This document shows positions 63,281-64,000 of a stretch of DNA of 64,000 nucleotides, piece after piece. Within the stretch, counting starts at the first letter, position 1. Each line of letters opens with the position of its first letter. The DNA comes from Clostridium sulfidigenes (lineage in GTDB: Bacteria > Bacillota > Clostridia > Clostridiales > Clostridiaceae): assembly GCF_000732635.1 (NCBI RefSeq), contig NZ_JPMD01000014.1:62001-126000 (forward strand). The letters run 5' to 3'. A program made the position numbers and the translations under genes. The notes under the pieces are model-generated. The model was given only the letters and a program-made list of their open reading frames with translations. It did no database searches and had not been told where the DNA came from.

Positions 63281-64000
63281 CTATCTAAGTTGTAACCCAT
63301 TTTCATTAAGATAATTAATAAAAAGCTCTTTTACCTTAGTAATCTCTTCAATTTGTAAAGTTCTATTACTATCACCAATAATCATTCTAATAGTAGTACT
63401 CTTCATGTTATCTGGAACATTTTTTCCTGAATAAGTGTCTATATAATTAATTTGTATTATTAATGGGTGGATGAATCTATTCACTAGGGATTCTATATCA
63501 TCATAAAGCGTATTCATTGGAGTTAAAATACTGAAATCAAGATAAGTTTCAGGATATTTGGAAATTGCTTCATATTTAATTAGATTTTTTTCTACAGTAC
63601 TAAGAAGCTGCAAATTAATGTCTATTACCTTTATAGTATGCTTGCTGCTGAATAATTTCAGTGTAGAGGACGGTATAGAATATACATATCCTAATTTCAC
63701 ATCTTTATAGTTTATGCTAAGGCAATGCTCCTTATAGTCATCCTTTATTTGAATATACTTTCCATCAATATTTTTCGCAGTTTTTAATAAATAGCTGCTA
63801 ATTCCCTTTGTATAGCGATATAATTGTTCCTCATCTTTGCTGCTGTAAATTGCAGCTGTCAAATGCTTAGGTTGAGCTAATTTACCATCATCCATTTTGA
63901 ATACTCTTCCTATTTCAAAGATTTTAATTTCCTCGAAGCTTTTTCTATTGTCATAAATTATTTTGAGTAAATTAGGCAGTATATCGCTTCTAAGGCTTTC
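63281..64000 (-). CDS. pheT: Phenylalanyl-tRNA synthetase beta chain, atypical; N-terminal part outside window
   Basis: The frame is open to the window edge: SLRSDILPNLLKIIYDNRKS and IKIFEIGRVF match the catalytic-like core of PheT, and the last 95 residues (YLDFSILTPMNTLYDDIESL, YIDTYSGKNVPDNMKSTTIR, NRTLQIEEITKVKELFINYL) are the FDX-ACB anticodon-binding domain. It differs clearly from the usual clostridial PheT text (for example LRSDILPNLL for the common MRTSLLPGLL), so it may be a second, divergent copy. The ATG at 63,895 is internal. Confidence 0.82.
   Translation of the reverse strand, partial: ESLRSDILPNLLKIIYDNRKSFEEIKIFEIGRVFKMDDGKLAQPKHLTAAIYSSKDEEQLYRYTKGISSYLLKTAKNIDGKYIQIKDDYKEHCLSINYKDVKLGYVYSIPSSTLKLFSSKHTIKVIDINLQLLSTVEKNLIKYEAISKYPETYLDFSILTPMNTLYDDIESLVNRFIHPLIIQINYIDTYSGKNVPDNMKSTTIRMIIGDSNRTLQIEEITKVKELFINYLNENGLQLR

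Noticed and set aside
1..64000. CRISPR array
   Set aside because: The repeats seen are few, long, imperfect and separated by whole genes; no short regularly spaced repeat cluster exists.

Overview
The window is AT-rich DNA of clostridial type. The gene families (CotJC-type Mn-catalase remnant, CD3324-family protein, KPVIYLYP lipoprotein, clostridial 6S-like RNA) and the strong purine-rich Shine-Dalgarno sites suggest a chromosome of Clostridium sensu lato. I cannot name the species.

Layout. (1) 1-3,300: the start of a CPBP membrane protease, a probable 6S RNA with its terminator, and an ABC-F ATPase. Upstream of the ABC-F gene are a strong promoter, a six-codon leader ORF and an intrinsic terminator, which together look like an antibiotic-responsive attenuator. 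(2) 3,800-62,900: about 75 mostly single-gene units, nearly all on the minus strand. They include 18 GNAT acetyltransferase loci, 4 NUDIX hydrolases, 3 aminoglycoside/choline-kinase-like phosphotransferases, 4 alpha/beta hydrolases, 5 small P-loop kinase loci, HAD phosphatases, SAM methyltransferases, VOC proteins, RidA, OsmC, HIT, HD, PNPOx-like, DHFR-like and TIM-barrel proteins, plus lipoproteins and small membrane proteins. Conventional units are embedded: a cadC-cadA metal-efflux operon with promoter and operator, a plus-strand copper-storage-like protein, a DUF3788-DUF3795 pair, and a TetR-alpha/beta hydrolase operon with a 14-bp inverted repeat. (3) 63,000-64,000: a terminator beside a possible group II intron fragment, and the C-terminal part of an atypical phenylalanyl-tRNA synthetase beta chain.

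The main observation is the structure of region 2. Unrelated genes share the same flanking DNA: family A terminator flanks, family B terminator-plus-promoter junctions, family C 3' flanks and a short family D 3' flank. Between intact genes lie short gene fragments whose full-length relatives sit elsewhere in the window. One is a gene reduced to its two ends by deletion between 11-bp direct repeats. Another pair of fragments records a lost adjacency of two genes. Several genes carry one inactivating change: three in-frame TGA codons, one TAA, and three one-base homopolymer frameshifts. This reads as a cassette-like accessory array in which similar promoter/terminator flanks allow duplication, replacement and loss of one-gene units. 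No integrase, transposase or attC-like consensus is visible, so the mechanism is inferred.

Start codons were moved from the longest reading frame wherever a clear Shine-Dalgarno site favours an internal start; these cases are stated.
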